NCBI GenBank assembly: GCA_044340485.1 | Contig: JBIITN010000005.1 | Span: 1 to 64,000 of the forward strand | Direction: 5' to 3' | Length of the DNA: 64,000 nucleotides | From: UBA2093 sp044340485 | GTDB taxonomy: Bacteria; Actinomycetota; Acidimicrobiia; Acidimicrobiales; Ilumatobacteraceae | Part shown: piece by piece, positions 16,041 through 24,739 of the stretch | Layout: every line of letters begins with the position of its first letter | How positions within the stretch are numbered: position 1 is the first letter of the stretch | Made by a program: the position numbers and the translations under genes | Notes under the pieces: generated by a model | Databases searched by the model: none | What the model was told of the DNA's origin: nothing | Seen by the model: the letters and a program-made list of their open reading frames with translations, nothing else

Positions 16041-16174
16041 TCCCATTTCGGATTCGAGGGCTAAAAGTGGCAGAATGGGCACTGTTGTTTTTCAGCCCAT
16101 GTGTTTGAAAAGCGTATGGGTCCGAAAAAGTGTCGTCATTAGGCGGCGAGGTGAGAAGAGGGAGTGTGTGATCG
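16041..16174. other. Gap after dnaE, no clear feature
   Basis: This 134-base gap holds a weak inverted repeat, ATGGGC (16075-16080) and GCCCAT (16095-16100), around a T-rich 14-base loop. I see no convincing terminator or promoter beyond this, apart from a purine-rich GAGGGAG-type site near 16157-16164 that may serve the next GTG. Confidence 0.4.
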
Positions 16175-16834
16175 GTGTCTACTGAAGTCGTCACACAAGA
16201 CAGCAGCGCCCTCACCGAGGAAGAAATCGAGGAAATGCTGACCCTCGAGGGTTCTTTTACCCGAGCCCTATTTGACAAGGCCAAAGAAGACTGGGTGTTG
16301 TGCACTCGGGCCCGTGTGAGTGGAAAACTCCATGGAGTTACCTTCTCTACCCTTGAGCGAATTGGCGGAACGCCATGTGTATTGCTTGGCCTGATGAGCG
16401 TGAAGCGATCGCCAAAACGTGATGTCGTTCTGAAGGGTCTCATGGGAGAAGCTTTTCACCGCGCATTGATGGCTTTTCCCGACGAAGATGTTGTAGTGGG
16501 AAGTCGTTTCGTCAGTGCAGACGGATTGGAAGCCTTTAAATCTCTCACCGAACTCATCCCACGACCCGGACACAGAGCAGTCGGCGAAGAGCGAGCATGG
16601 GGCCGTCGACTCGCAAAGCGTTTTGGCGTTGACGCGACCTATGACGAAAAATCATTCATTGTCAAAGAAAAAGGCCGTTCGGGTTTCATCGACCATGAGA
16701 GTTCAAAGCCCGAGAAGATCAAGTCAGACATTGCTGAACAATTCGCTGGTGTGAATGACAAAAAGGGCGGCGTTCTCATTGTGCATGGCTGGACGATGAC
16801 GGAAAGTCTCCTGAAGCTCGGCGCTCACAGCTGA
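16175..16834 (+). CDS. Uncharacterised cytoplasmic protein
   Basis: I do not recognise this 219-residue protein. It begins with an acidic helix (LTEEEIEEMLTLEGSF), has a likely mixed alpha/beta core (RARVSGKLHGVTFSTLERIGG, CVLLGLMSVKRSPKRD, FPDEDVVVGSRFV), then a charged stretch with WGRRLAKRFGV and a C-terminal VLIVHGWTMTESLLKLG. There is no signal peptide, membrane segment, clear P-loop or metal motif. It lies between dnaE and a nitroreductase gene with 21 bases to the latter, so cotranscription is likely. GTG 16175 has an upstream purine-rich site. Confidence 0.7.
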   Translation: MSTEVVTQDSSALTEEEIEEMLTLEGSFTRALFDKAKEDWVLCTRARVSGKLHGVTFSTLERIGGTPCVLLGLMSVKRSPKRDVVLKGLMGEAFHRALMAFPDEDVVVGSRFVSADGLEAFKSLTELIPRPGHRAVGEERAWGRRLAKRFGVDATYDEKSFIVKEKGRSGFIDHESSKPEKIKSDIAEQFAGVNDKKGGVLIVHGWTMTESLLKLGAHS

Positions 16835-16855
16835 CCACTCGGTCAGACAATCTCC

Positions 16856-17479
16856 ATGGAGTTCGAACGCACGGTGCGATCGCGGCACATGGTGCGGTCG
16901 TTTTCCAAACGTGGCGTTGACTCATCAATCATTGATTCTTGCGTGGACCTCGCGTCACGATCGCCAAGTGCAGGCAAAACGCAAGGGTGGCATCTCGTGT
17001 TGCTCGAGAATGCCGACACTGAAAAATTTTGGAAACACACTTTCCCCGCGCAACGACGAGAAGGTTTTCGTTGGCCACACCTATTTGATGCGCCAGCGAT
17101 CGCAATTGCGTGCACGGATCCATATGCCTATCTAGAGCGTTACAGCGAAGATGACAAAGCACCTACGGGGCTTGGTGAATCGGTCGACAAATGGCCCACA
17201 CCATATTGGACTGTTGATGCATCTTTTGCGGTCATGACTTTTCTCCTTGCACTACACGATGCTGGTGTCGGGGCATTGTTCTTCGCAGTATTCAATGGGG
17301 AGGAGTCGTTGCGGCAAGAGATAGCCATCCCCGATCATGTGCAAATCATCGGTGCCATTGCCATGGGGTATCCACATGAAAGCAACGGATACCCACACAA
17401 TGACCATGAGGAAAAAGGTGTAAGTGCGTCACGCGATCGTCACGGTGTTAATGACATCATTCATCGCGGAAAATGGTGA
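16856..17479 (+). CDS. Nitroreductase family protein
   Basis: The 207-residue product is an FMN-dependent nitroreductase-fold protein. The N-terminal RSRHMVRSFSKRGVD matches the R-x-S/H-x-R-x-F flavin-phosphate motif. DLASRSPSAGKTQGWHLVLL is the conserved second block, and DASFAVMTFLLALHDAGVGALF with IIGAIAMGYP form the rest of the core. Such enzymes reduce nitro groups, quinones or flavins with NAD(P)H; the substrate is unknown. In actinobacteria several relatives also act on F420-linked or cobalamin-related substrates. It converges on the minus-strand yyaL-like gene. Confidence 0.85.
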   Translation: MEFERTVRSRHMVRSFSKRGVDSSIIDSCVDLASRSPSAGKTQGWHLVLLENADTEKFWKHTFPAQRREGFRWPHLFDAPAIAIACTDPYAYLERYSEDDKAPTGLGESVDKWPTPYWTVDASFAVMTFLLALHDAGVGALFFAVFNGEESLRQEIAIPDHVQIIGAIAMGYPHESNGYPHNDHEEKGVSASRDRHGVNDIIHRGKW

Positions 17480-17513
17480 ATTGTCGCTAACGCTCTGCGA
17501 ATGTTCCCGATTT

Positions 17514-19529
17514 TTATGAGGTCGTCGATAACCGATCACGCAGTTCGTCGGGAGTAGACGCTGGATATTGGCACGCGTAGTTGCGACAGACATAGGCAAA
17601 TCCTTCTTCGCGTCCTTCCCACAGTGGTGAATCGTGTCGTTGTCCGTGTGCGACAACAAGAGATGGCCTCCATGTTTCATAAACCACCTCGAGCATTTTG
17701 CTATTTGAATCGGGAACAACAACTTCGGTAAAGCCGAGATGTCGCTGTCGAACGGCAAGCAGGAAATTGCAGAAAGCGCTCGGTGCAGAGGGCGCAACGC
17801 GGGCAAGAAGTCGCATGGTGTGATCTGCGTATTCAAGGTAGGTGTTATTGCCGGTAATTGTGGCAAGTCGTGTTAATGCAGATGCGGCCACAGAGTTTGC
17901 TGAGGCAGTGGCGTTATCCATGAGGTCTTTTTGACGAACAATCAGTGTCGCGCCATTGTCTGCCACAGTAAAAAAACCACCGTTTTCCTTGTCCCAGAAA
18001 TATTCAAGGAGATAATCGGCGCTCGCTTGTGCTTCGTTCAACCAACGCGATTCTCCGGTTGCTTCATTCAGGCGACACATGGCATCAATGAGATGGGCGT
18101 AGTCATGGGCCAATGCGTTGTGTCGCGCAGGTGGCTGGGCGTCATCTTGCCAACTGCGATGCCATGAACCATCTGATTTCTTGAGATGTGCCATCAAGAA
18201 TTCTGCGTTCTTCACAGCTGCCGCAAGCCAGTCGGGACGGTTGCACCAGGTAGAGGCTTCCGTGAGTGACGCAAGCATCATCGCGTTCCATTCGGTGAGA
18301 ACTTTGTCGTCACATCCGGGGCGCGAGCGTGTGGCGCGCGAGGTGTGAAGAAGCTGTCGTGCAGTCTCGATATGTGGCGGACGAATGATGTCGGTGCGGT
18401 GGCGAAGGCGACTTGGAATGGAGCGCCCCTCGAAGTTTGGATTGTCAGTGATGTCGTACCACTCAAGAGCATCTTGTGCCAAAGCCCCGAGCAGGTCCCG
18501 TACTTCTTGTGGAGTCCACGTGTAGAAGGCGCCTTCATGCGAGTGGCCCTCCGGAGTGAGGGAATCGGCGTCCTCGGCACTGAAAAATCCCCCGAGTGGA
18601 TGGGACAGGTCAGTGAGCAAGTAATGGATTGTTTCTTCCACCACTTGAAGATGTCGATCGAGTTGCCATGTAGCCCACGCATGCACATAGACACGCAATA
18701 ACAATGCTTGGTCGTACAGCATCTTCTCAAAGTGGGGGACAAGCCACTGTTCGTCGACGCTGTAACGCGAAAAGCCACCACCAATGTGGTCGTACATGCC
18801 CCCGGCTGCCATGGCATCAAGTGAAGTGACCACTACATTTTTGATTCTTTCTATATCTGTGGCATCGCTTCCACCTGTTGTGGTCATGTCGTGATAGACG
18901 TGCATGAGAACGTCTAATCCAAACGTGCTCGGAAACTTTGGGGCTCCACCGAATCCACCCCATGTGTGGTCGAAGTTTGTGAGCAACGTTGCGACTGTGG
19001 TGCTCACAATTTCACGTGGATTTATTTCGCCAATTGGTTCGACGCGTGCAGTGCGCGATAGGGCTTCCATAAGAGCGGACACATTTTGATTCACTTCATC
19101 ACGCCGTGTCTTCCAAACATCGTCTATCGCTTCCATGAGCTTTACAAAGGTGGCTGCCGGATAATACGTGCCACCATAAAAAGGTTCGCCTGTAGGCGTG
19201 AGAAAGACCGTCATTGGCCATCCACCGCGTCCAGTAAGGGCTTGTACTGCGTCCATGTAGATGGCATCAACATCTGGTCGTTCTTCGCGATCAACTTTGA
19301 TATTGATAAATAGTCGGTTCATCACCGCAGCGATGTCGGGGTTTTCAAACGACTCATGCGCCATGACGTGGCACCAGTGGCATGCCGAATACCCAACCGA
19401 TAACAAAATTGGTTTGTTCTCTTTTTGGGCTGTACTAAACGCCTCGTCGCTCCATTCGTACCAATCAACTGGATTATCGCGATGCTGGCGTAAATAGGGA
19501 GATGCAGATTGTGCGAGGCGGTTGGTCAC
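17514..19529 (-). CDS. Thioredoxin-fold DUF255 protein, YyaL/SSP411 family
   Basis: From GTG 19529 the product is 671 residues, normal for the family. Residues about 1-165 form a thioredoxin-like DUF255 domain: MTNRLAQSASPYLRQHRDNP, then SACHWCHVM with the C50-x-x-C53 pair, INIKVDREERPDVD, and GWPMTVFLTPTGEPFYGGTY. The rest is an alpha/alpha-barrel region resembling N-acylglucosamine epimerase/glycosidase folds (EKMLYDQALLLRVY, KVLTEWNAMMLASL). Its function is not established. The open frame extends upstream to 19874, but that part overlaps fabI antisense-free coding and has no family similarity. It lies 10 bases after the fabI stop, probably one operon. Confidence 0.9.
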   Translation of the reverse strand: MTNRLAQSASPYLRQHRDNPVDWYEWSDEAFSTAQKENKPILLSVGYSACHWCHVMAHESFENPDIAAVMNRLFINIKVDREERPDVDAIYMDAVQALTGRGGWPMTVFLTPTGEPFYGGTYYPAATFVKLMEAIDDVWKTRRDEVNQNVSALMEALSRTARVEPIGEINPREIVSTTVATLLTNFDHTWGGFGGAPKFPSTFGLDVLMHVYHDMTTTGGSDATDIERIKNVVVTSLDAMAAGGMYDHIGGGFSRYSVDEQWLVPHFEKMLYDQALLLRVYVHAWATWQLDRHLQVVEETIHYLLTDLSHPLGGFFSAEDADSLTPEGHSHEGAFYTWTPQEVRDLLGALAQDALEWYDITDNPNFEGRSIPSRLRHRTDIIRPPHIETARQLLHTSRATRSRPGCDDKVLTEWNAMMLASLTEASTWCNRPDWLAAAVKNAEFLMAHLKKSDGSWHRSWQDDAQPPARHNALAHDYAHLIDAMCRLNEATGESRWLNEAQASADYLLEYFWDKENGGFFTVADNGATLIVRQKDLMDNATASANSVAASALTRLATITGNNTYLEYADHTMRLLARVAPSAPSAFCNFLLAVRQRHLGFTEVVVPDSNSKMLEVVYETWRPSLVVAHGQRHDSPLWEGREEGFAYVCRNYACQYPASTPDELRDRLSTTS

Positions 19530-19539
19530 CCTTTTGTGT

Positions 19540-20307
19540 TTACGCGCCGATGGCGTGATATCCACCGTCAACGTGGATGATTTCGCCGGTTGTAGCTGGG
19601 AACCAATCCGACAACAACGCCACAATTGCTTTTGCAACTGGCAAAGGATCGGTGACGTCCCAACCAAGTGGCGCGCGATCACCCCATACGTCTTCAAACT
19701 TTGAAAATCCTGGGATTGATTTGGCAGCCATAGTTTTGATGGGGCCGGCTGCGATGAGATTGCATCGGATTTTTCGCGGTCCGAGCTCTTTTGCGAGATA
19801 ACGGCTCGTGGATTCAAGTGCCGACTTTGCGACACCCATCCAGTTGTAGGCAGGCCACGCCACTGTGTTGTCAAAGTCCAGGCCCACGATTGACGCTCCT
19901 TCTGGCATCAACGGCAAGAAAGCATCAGCCATTGTCTTAAGTGAATACGCAGAGATTTGCATCGCGATGGCCACATCATTCCATTGTGCTGCTAGGAAGT
20001 CGTCTCCTAGGCATACTTCGGGCGCATATCCAATGGAGTGAAGTACGCCATGGACGGCACCAAGTTCTGCTTGCACTGCCTCACGCACAGAAATGACGTG
20101 TTCATCTTGGGTGACATCAAATTCAAAGACGGGTACGGGCGTATCAAGTCGTCGCGCGGTGCGTTGAGTTAGTGACAGGGCTCGTCCGGCACCGGTTAAG
20201 ACGATGTCGGCGCCTTCTCGCTGTGCAAGTTGTGCTGCTGCAAAGGCCAAAGAGGCGTCGGTGAGTACGCCGGTGATCACTATTTTCTTGCCATCGAGAA
20301 GTCCCAT
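19540..20307 (-). CDS. fabI: Enoyl-[acyl-carrier-protein] reductase (FabI/InhA type)
   Basis: FabI performs the NADH-dependent last reduction of fatty acid elongation. The 255-residue product from ATG 20307 starts MGLLDGKKIVITGVLTDASL, an SDR nucleotide fold of the FabI/InhA kind. It has SIGYAPE, VGLDFDN, and the catalytic YNWMGVAKSALES (Tyr-x6-Lys), then GPIKTMAAKSIPGF, the substrate-loop region. The match to InhA-type GLDFD is clear. The frame is open further upstream to 20601, but those residues are not FabI-like. A TACGGT box lies seven bases before the ATG. It is divergent from the npdG-like gene. Confidence 0.95.
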   Translation of the reverse strand: MGLLDGKKIVITGVLTDASLAFAAAQLAQREGADIVLTGAGRALSLTQRTARRLDTPVPVFEFDVTQDEHVISVREAVQAELGAVHGVLHSIGYAPEVCLGDDFLAAQWNDVAIAMQISAYSLKTMADAFLPLMPEGASIVGLDFDNTVAWPAYNWMGVAKSALESTSRYLAKELGPRKIRCNLIAAGPIKTMAAKSIPGFSKFEDVWGDRAPLGWDVTDPLPVAKAIVALLSDWFPATTGEIIHVDGGYHAIGA

Positions 20308-20314
20308 ACCTGTG

Positions 20315-20320
20315 ACCGTA
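20315..20320 (-). promoter_or_regulatory. Leaderless-type -10 box of fabI
   Basis: On the minus strand TACGGT is followed by seven bases and then ATG (20307). The ten-base string GAACTACGGT is shared with the LLM oxidoreductase promoter. Confidence 0.55.
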
Positions 20321-20354
20321 GTTCGGTGGGGGTCTATGTGTAAGGCTCTATGAA

Positions 20355-21023
20355 ATGCGTGTCGGAATACTTGGGGGCACTGGCCCTGCTGGAAGCGCCC
20401 TTGGGGCGCGTTTGTCATCTGTTGGATATGAGGTGGTTCTTGGATCGCGTTCGAAGGAACGATCAGAGGAAATTTGTGCTGGCGTTCGCGAGAAGTATCC
20501 AGATATGACACTGCAATTGTTCGCCGGCACGAACGCAGACGCCGCCGCATGTGAGATCGTCGTGGTAGCCACGCCTTGGGATTCGGCTGCGACAATGGCA
20601 CGAGAACACCGCGTCGCGTTAGCGGGCAAGATTGTGATCAGCATGGCAAACGCATTAGTGCGTGTTGGGCATGAATTTCAACCCCTGATTCCACCACGCG
20701 GCAGTGTGGCGGGCCACGTTCAGGCGGCCATTCCAGAGAGCAAAGTTGTTGCCACGTTCCATCACCTTCCCGCCAAGGAATTGGGGCATTTGGGTTCTCC
20801 TATTGATAGCGACGTACTGATTTGCGCCGACGACGTCGACTCCATTGAAGCGGTGGCGGACATGGTCACGAAAATTCCTGGCTGTCGTCCGCTCGATGCA
20901 GGTGAGTTGTCAAACGCTGCCGCAATTGAAGCATTCACAGCTGTGTTGTTGCAGTTGAATGTTCGATACAAAACCCGCGTCGCACCGAAGTTGACCGGAA
21001 TCACTCGAGACCCTCGAAAGTAG
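20355..21023 (+). CDS. npdG: F420-dependent NADP reductase-like protein (NpdG family)
   Basis: The 222-residue product has a Rossmann N-terminus MRVGILGGTGPAGSALGARL and continues GYEVVLGSRSKERSEEI, IVVVATPWDSA, and GHVQAAIPESKVVATFHHLPA. This arrangement matches NADPH:coenzyme F420 oxidoreductases, which exchange hydride between NADPH and F420. The full length is typical. An F420-type luciferase-like oxidoreductase lies 6 kb downstream, which supports F420 use. It is read divergently from fabI with 47 bases between starts. Another NADP-binding dehydrogenase role cannot be excluded from sequence alone. Confidence 0.82.
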   Translation: MRVGILGGTGPAGSALGARLSSVGYEVVLGSRSKERSEEICAGVREKYPDMTLQLFAGTNADAAACEIVVVATPWDSAATMAREHRVALAGKIVISMANALVRVGHEFQPLIPPRGSVAGHVQAAIPESKVVATFHHLPAKELGHLGSPIDSDVLICADDVDSIEAVADMVTKIPGCRPLDAGELSNAAAIEAFTAVLLQLNVRYKTRVAPKLTGITRDPRK

Positions 21024-21036
21024 ATCGCTGACTTAT

Positions 21037-22188
21037 ATGACCATGCGTTTGTATGACACCGCGCGTCAAGCGGTTGTGCCATTTGAGCCAGCCGACAACG
21101 TGTTGATGTACACGTGTGGTATCACACCATATGACGCGACGCATTTAGGTCATGCGTCAACGTTTGTTTCATACGATGTTTTGCAACGCCGACTGATTGA
21201 CATGGGGCACACGGTGCAGTGTGTTCGAAACGTCACCGATGTAGATGATCCTTTGTTTGCAAAAGCCCGTGAGCTGGGTGTTCATTACTTGGACCTCGCT
21301 GCTGGCGAAGAGGCTCGCTTTAATCGAGACATGGTGGCGCTCAATACCTTGCCGGTCTACAGCACACCGCGCGCATCCTCAGCGATACCTGACATTCGCG
21401 GCTTCATCGGGATGGTGCTTGATCGGGGATTTGCATATACCTCAGGTGGTTCGGTGTATTTCGACGTCACAAAGTTTCCAGATTTTGGTTCGGTGTCGAA
21501 TTACAGCCGCGACAAGATGATTGACCTTGCACGTCAGCGTGGTGGAAATGTGGATGATCCTCACAAACGTCACCCGCTTGATTTTGTGTTATGGCAAAAA
21601 TCGGGACCTGATGAGCCAGCATGGGAAGCCATGTGGGGTGCAGGACGTCCTGGTTGGCACATTGAATGTTCTGCGCTTGCGCTGCGTGAGTTAGGTACGA
21701 CGATTGACTTGCACGGCGGTGGAAGTGATTTGATTTTTCCGCATCACGAATGTGAACGTGCTCAGTCAGAAGCAGCGACTGGCGAACTTTTTGTGCGTCA
21801 TTGGATGCATGTGGCAATGGTGTTTAAAGATGGCGAGAAGATGTCAAAGAGTTTGGGCAATCTCGTTTTTGTTGACGCATTGCGTACAGAGTGGGATCCA
21901 CGGGCAATACGGCTCACGATTATTTCGCATCACTATCGGAAAGAGTGGGAGTGGAACGAGCATTTGATGCCTGCAAGCGACACACGTTTACGATCATGGC
22001 GTGAGACACTGTCGGCGGGATCTGATGACACCGCGCTGCTTCAGGCAGTACGCACTCATCTCGATAACGATCTCGATACGCCTGGTGCTCTTTCTGCAAT
22101 TGATGACGCAGCCCGGGCCGGTGTTGCAGTGAGCCGTGCGGCGGCACTTCTTGGGGTTGATCTCGAGGAAATCATCGGGCCCAGATAG
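21037..22188 (+). CDS. mshC: Cysteine:glucosaminyl-inositol ligase MshC (mycothiol synthesis)
   Basis: MshC ligates cysteine to GlcN-Ins in mycothiol synthesis. The 383-residue product has the MshC signature MYTCGITPYDATHLGHAST rather than the CGPTVYD of CysRS. It also has RPGWHIECSALAL, LHGGGSDLIFPHHE, and KMSKS (268-272). It lacks the long CysRS anticodon-binding tail, consistent with MshC (about 410 residues). Zinc ligands Cys, Cys, His and Glu/His appear conserved. Two in-frame ATGs (21037, 21043) are possible starts. The gene implies that mycothiol is the low-molecular-weight thiol; the other msh genes are not in the window. Confidence 0.88.
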   Translation: MTMRLYDTARQAVVPFEPADNVLMYTCGITPYDATHLGHASTFVSYDVLQRRLIDMGHTVQCVRNVTDVDDPLFAKARELGVHYLDLAAGEEARFNRDMVALNTLPVYSTPRASSAIPDIRGFIGMVLDRGFAYTSGGSVYFDVTKFPDFGSVSNYSRDKMIDLARQRGGNVDDPHKRHPLDFVLWQKSGPDEPAWEAMWGAGRPGWHIECSALALRELGTTIDLHGGGSDLIFPHHECERAQSEAATGELFVRHWMHVAMVFKDGEKMSKSLGNLVFVDALRTEWDPRAIRLTIISHHYRKEWEWNEHLMPASDTRLRSWRETLSAGSDDTALLQAVRTHLDNDLDTPGALSAIDDAARAGVAVSRAAALLGVDLEEIIGPR

Positions 22189-22199
22189 TGCCTCGACCG

Positions 22200-22205
22200 T
22201 AGACT
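22200..22205 (+). promoter_or_regulatory. -10 box of thrS
   Basis: TAGACT lies nine bases before ATG 22215. The same TAGACTGAC string, also nine bases from the ATG, precedes the M48-like gene at 29105. Start would give a 5' leader of only a few bases. Confidence 0.45.
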
Positions 22206-22214
22206 GACACCACC

Positions 22215-24191
22215 ATGTCAGACATCAGTGTCGTTCTCCCCGATGGTTCGCAAAAGACCCTGCAGGCACCCGCAACGGTTGCCGACGTTGCAAGCAGTAT
22301 CGGTTCACGCCTTGCAAAAGCAGCAATTGCTGGAACTATCAATGGTGTAGAGGTTGATCTTTCTGCGCCTGTGTCTGATGGGGCAGAAGTAGCCATCATC
22401 ACAGTTGAAAGTGAAGACGGTCGCCATGTCTTGCGCCACTCCACCGCGCACGTGTTGGCCCAAGCTGTGTTGCAACTATTTCCTGGTGCTCATTTCACTA
22501 TCGGTCCAGCGATCGAAGACGGCTTTTATTACGACTTTGCGTTGCCGAACAATACGACGTTCAGTGATGATGATTTGTCGCGCATCGAAGAACGTATGCG
22601 CGAGATAGTGAAGCAGAACCAACCCTTCACGCGAAGTGAAGTCAGTGTGCCCGATGCGTTAACACTGTTTTCTGATCAGCCATATAAGTGCGAGATCATT
22701 GAACGCGTTACTAGCGGTGCGGCTGATGGCACAGATGCTGGGGAAGTGGGCTCTGGCGATTCAGTCAGTGTGTATCGCAACTCTGATTCATTTGTGGATC
22801 TTTGTCGCGGACCTCATGTGCCTACCACCGGCAAGCTCGGTCATTTTGCGCTTATGAAAGTGGCCGGCGCGTATTGGCGTGGCAACGAAAAAGGTCCAAT
22901 GCTTCAACGCATTTATGGAACTGCGTGGGAATCGGCTTCTGCGCTGAAAGAACACCTTCATCGTCTTGAAGAAGCAGCAAAGCGCGACCATCGTCGCCTT
23001 GCTACCGAAATGGATCTCATCTCATTTCCACAAGAATTGGGAGGCGGTCTTGCGGTCTGGCATCCAAAAGGTGCAATTGTTCGCAAGTTGATGGAGGACT
23101 ACAGCCGCGAGCGGCATCACAGTGGCGGGTATCAGTTTGTTTACACACCGCATCTAGCAAACGCCAATCTTTTTGAAACTTCCGGTCATCTTGGTTTCTA
23201 CGCCGACGGCATGTATCCACCCATGGAAATGGACAACGGAACGTATTACCCGAAGCCCATGAATTGCCCAATGCATTGTCTTATTTATGGAAGCAGGCAG
23301 CGCAGTTATCGCGAGTTGCCTTTGCGACTATTTGAATTGGGGACCGTGTATCGATACGAGCGTGCAGGCACGTTGCATGGTCTTTTGCGAATTCGTGGAT
23401 TCACTCAAGATGACAGCCATATCTACTGCACCGAAGATCAAATGGCCGATGAAATTACGTCTCTTCTTGATTTTGTGATGTCAGTTTTGCGTCGATTTGG
23501 TTTCGAAGATTTTGAATTCAATCTTTCTACACGTGACCCCGAAAAGTCAGTGGGCTCAGATCAGATTTGGGAAAAAGCGACGTCGGCCTTGCGCGAAGCG
23601 CTTGACCGGCACGGAGTCGAGTACAAAGTGAAGGAAGGCGATGCGGCTTTCTACGGACCAAAGATCGACATCGACGTACGAGATGCGATTGGGCGAAAGT
23701 GGCAGCTCAGCACCATTCAGGCCGATTTCAATCTTCCCGAACGATTCGGTCTTGAATATGTTGGATCAGATTCGGGTCGTCATCGACCAATCATGTTGCA
23801 CCGTGCGCTCTTTGGTTCGATCGAACGGTTTTTTGGTGTGTTGCTCGAGCACTATGCAGGAGCGTTCCCCACGTGGCTTGCTCCGGTTCAGGCGCGAGTG
23901 TTGCCAGTGGCGCTTGCTCATGAGGACTACGCACAGCACGTCGCTCTTGCACTGACTTCTGCTGGTTTTCGAGTTGACATTGTTCATGCAGATGACCAAT
24001 TAGGAAAACGTATTCGTAACGCAAAGATAGAGAAGTTGCCGTATGTTCTCGTGGTGGGTGACGATGATGTTGCTAATGGAACACTTGGTGTGAATCCACG
24101 TGGTGGGGAAGTGCAACGAGATGTGGCGCTCAGCGAGTTTATTTCTCGATTACAAACTGAAGTTGCAGAAGCAAATCGTGATCGTGTGTGA
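22215..24191 (+). CDS. thrS: Threonyl-tRNA synthetase
   Basis: This class II synthetase of 658 residues has an N-terminal TGS domain (about 1-65), the second additional/editing domain with HSTAHVLAQAVLQLF and FVDLCRGPHVPTTG, the class II core with RYERAGTLHGLLRIRGFTQD (motif 2), and GRHRPIMLHRALFGSIERFF (motif 3). A C-terminal anticodon-binding domain follows. Zinc ligands include NCPMHC. The length is usual. The order thrS-HIT-(small membrane protein)-pgsA is conserved with mycobacteria. Confidence 0.97.
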   Translation: MSDISVVLPDGSQKTLQAPATVADVASSIGSRLAKAAIAGTINGVEVDLSAPVSDGAEVAIITVESEDGRHVLRHSTAHVLAQAVLQLFPGAHFTIGPAIEDGFYYDFALPNNTTFSDDDLSRIEERMREIVKQNQPFTRSEVSVPDALTLFSDQPYKCEIIERVTSGAADGTDAGEVGSGDSVSVYRNSDSFVDLCRGPHVPTTGKLGHFALMKVAGAYWRGNEKGPMLQRIYGTAWESASALKEHLHRLEEAAKRDHRRLATEMDLISFPQELGGGLAVWHPKGAIVRKLMEDYSRERHHSGGYQFVYTPHLANANLFETSGHLGFYADGMYPPMEMDNGTYYPKPMNCPMHCLIYGSRQRSYRELPLRLFELGTVYRYERAGTLHGLLRIRGFTQDDSHIYCTEDQMADEITSLLDFVMSVLRRFGFEDFEFNLSTRDPEKSVGSDQIWEKATSALREALDRHGVEYKVKEGDAAFYGPKIDIDVRDAIGRKWQLSTIQADFNLPERFGLEYVGSDSGRHRPIMLHRALFGSIERFFGVLLEHYAGAFPTWLAPVQARVLPVALAHEDYAQHVALALTSAGFRVDIVHADDQLGKRIRNAKIEKLPYVLVVGDDDVANGTLGVNPRGGEVQRDVALSEFISRLQTEVAEANRDRV

Positions 24192-24202
24192 TTGGCTGAG
24201 TG

Positions 24203-24739
24203 ATGCTTGACAGATTGTGGAACGGATGGCGCTCTCAATATGTTCGCGGCGAAAGTGATGACTCTGCAGGCCCACAATTGGCATCTAACGACGGTTTGTC
24301 TTCGTCGGTGTTTACAAGAATCCTGCAATCAGACTTGTCTGATGAGGAATCGCATATCGTCTTTCGTGGAAATACCGTGTTTGCGATTTTGAACGCATTT
24401 CCGTATGCATCGGGACACGTTTTAGTTCTGCCGTATCGCGAAATCGCCGACCTAGAAGACCTCACCGAAGATGAGTCCAGTGAGTTGTGGGCAACAGTGA
24501 CCGATGCGGTGCGCGCTATCAAAGCTTCTCATCGACCACATGCGATGAACGTTGGCATCAATTTGGGGGTGTCGGCTGGCGGCAGTATCTCCCAACATTT
24601 GCATGTGCACGTGGTGCCACGCTGGGAAGGCGATGCCAATTTCATGACATCTGTTGCCGAAACACGTACTTTGCCCGAACCTTTACCCGAAACCGCGCGA
24701 CGCATCCGTCTCGCATGGCCACATAGGACACCACAGTGA
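24203..24739 (+). CDS. HIT-family Ap4A phosphorylase-like protein
   Basis: The 178-residue product is a histidine-triad nucleotide hydrolase/transferase with the triad QHLHVHVVPRW. FAILNAFPYASGHVLVLPYREIADLEDLT and MNVGINLGVSAGGSI match the mycobacterial Ap4A phosphorylase (Rv2613c type), also found between thrS and pgsA. That enzyme phosphorolyses diadenosine tetraphosphate. GTG 24200 immediately before ATG 24203 is an alternative start. The stop overlaps the next gene by four bases. Confidence 0.88.
   Translation: MLDRLWNGWRSQYVRGESDDSAGPQLASNDGLSSSVFTRILQSDLSDEESHIVFRGNTVFAILNAFPYASGHVLVLPYREIADLEDLTEDESSELWATVTDAVRAIKASHRPHAMNVGINLGVSAGGSISQHLHVHVVPRWEGDANFMTSVAETRTLPEPLPETARRIRLAWPHRTPQ

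Noticed and set aside
16075..16100. ATGGGC/GCCCAT repeat after dnaE as a terminator
   Set aside because: The arms are short, the loop is long, and the T-run is in the loop rather than after the stem.
19530..19874. N-terminal extension of the YyaL-like frame
   Set aside because: The extra 115 codons overlap fabI on the same strand in another frame and show no family similarity; GTG 19529 gives the canonical start.
20308..20601. N-terminal extension of the fabI frame
   Set aside because: The residues are not FabI-like, and the region holds the divergent promoters and the start of the npdG-like gene.
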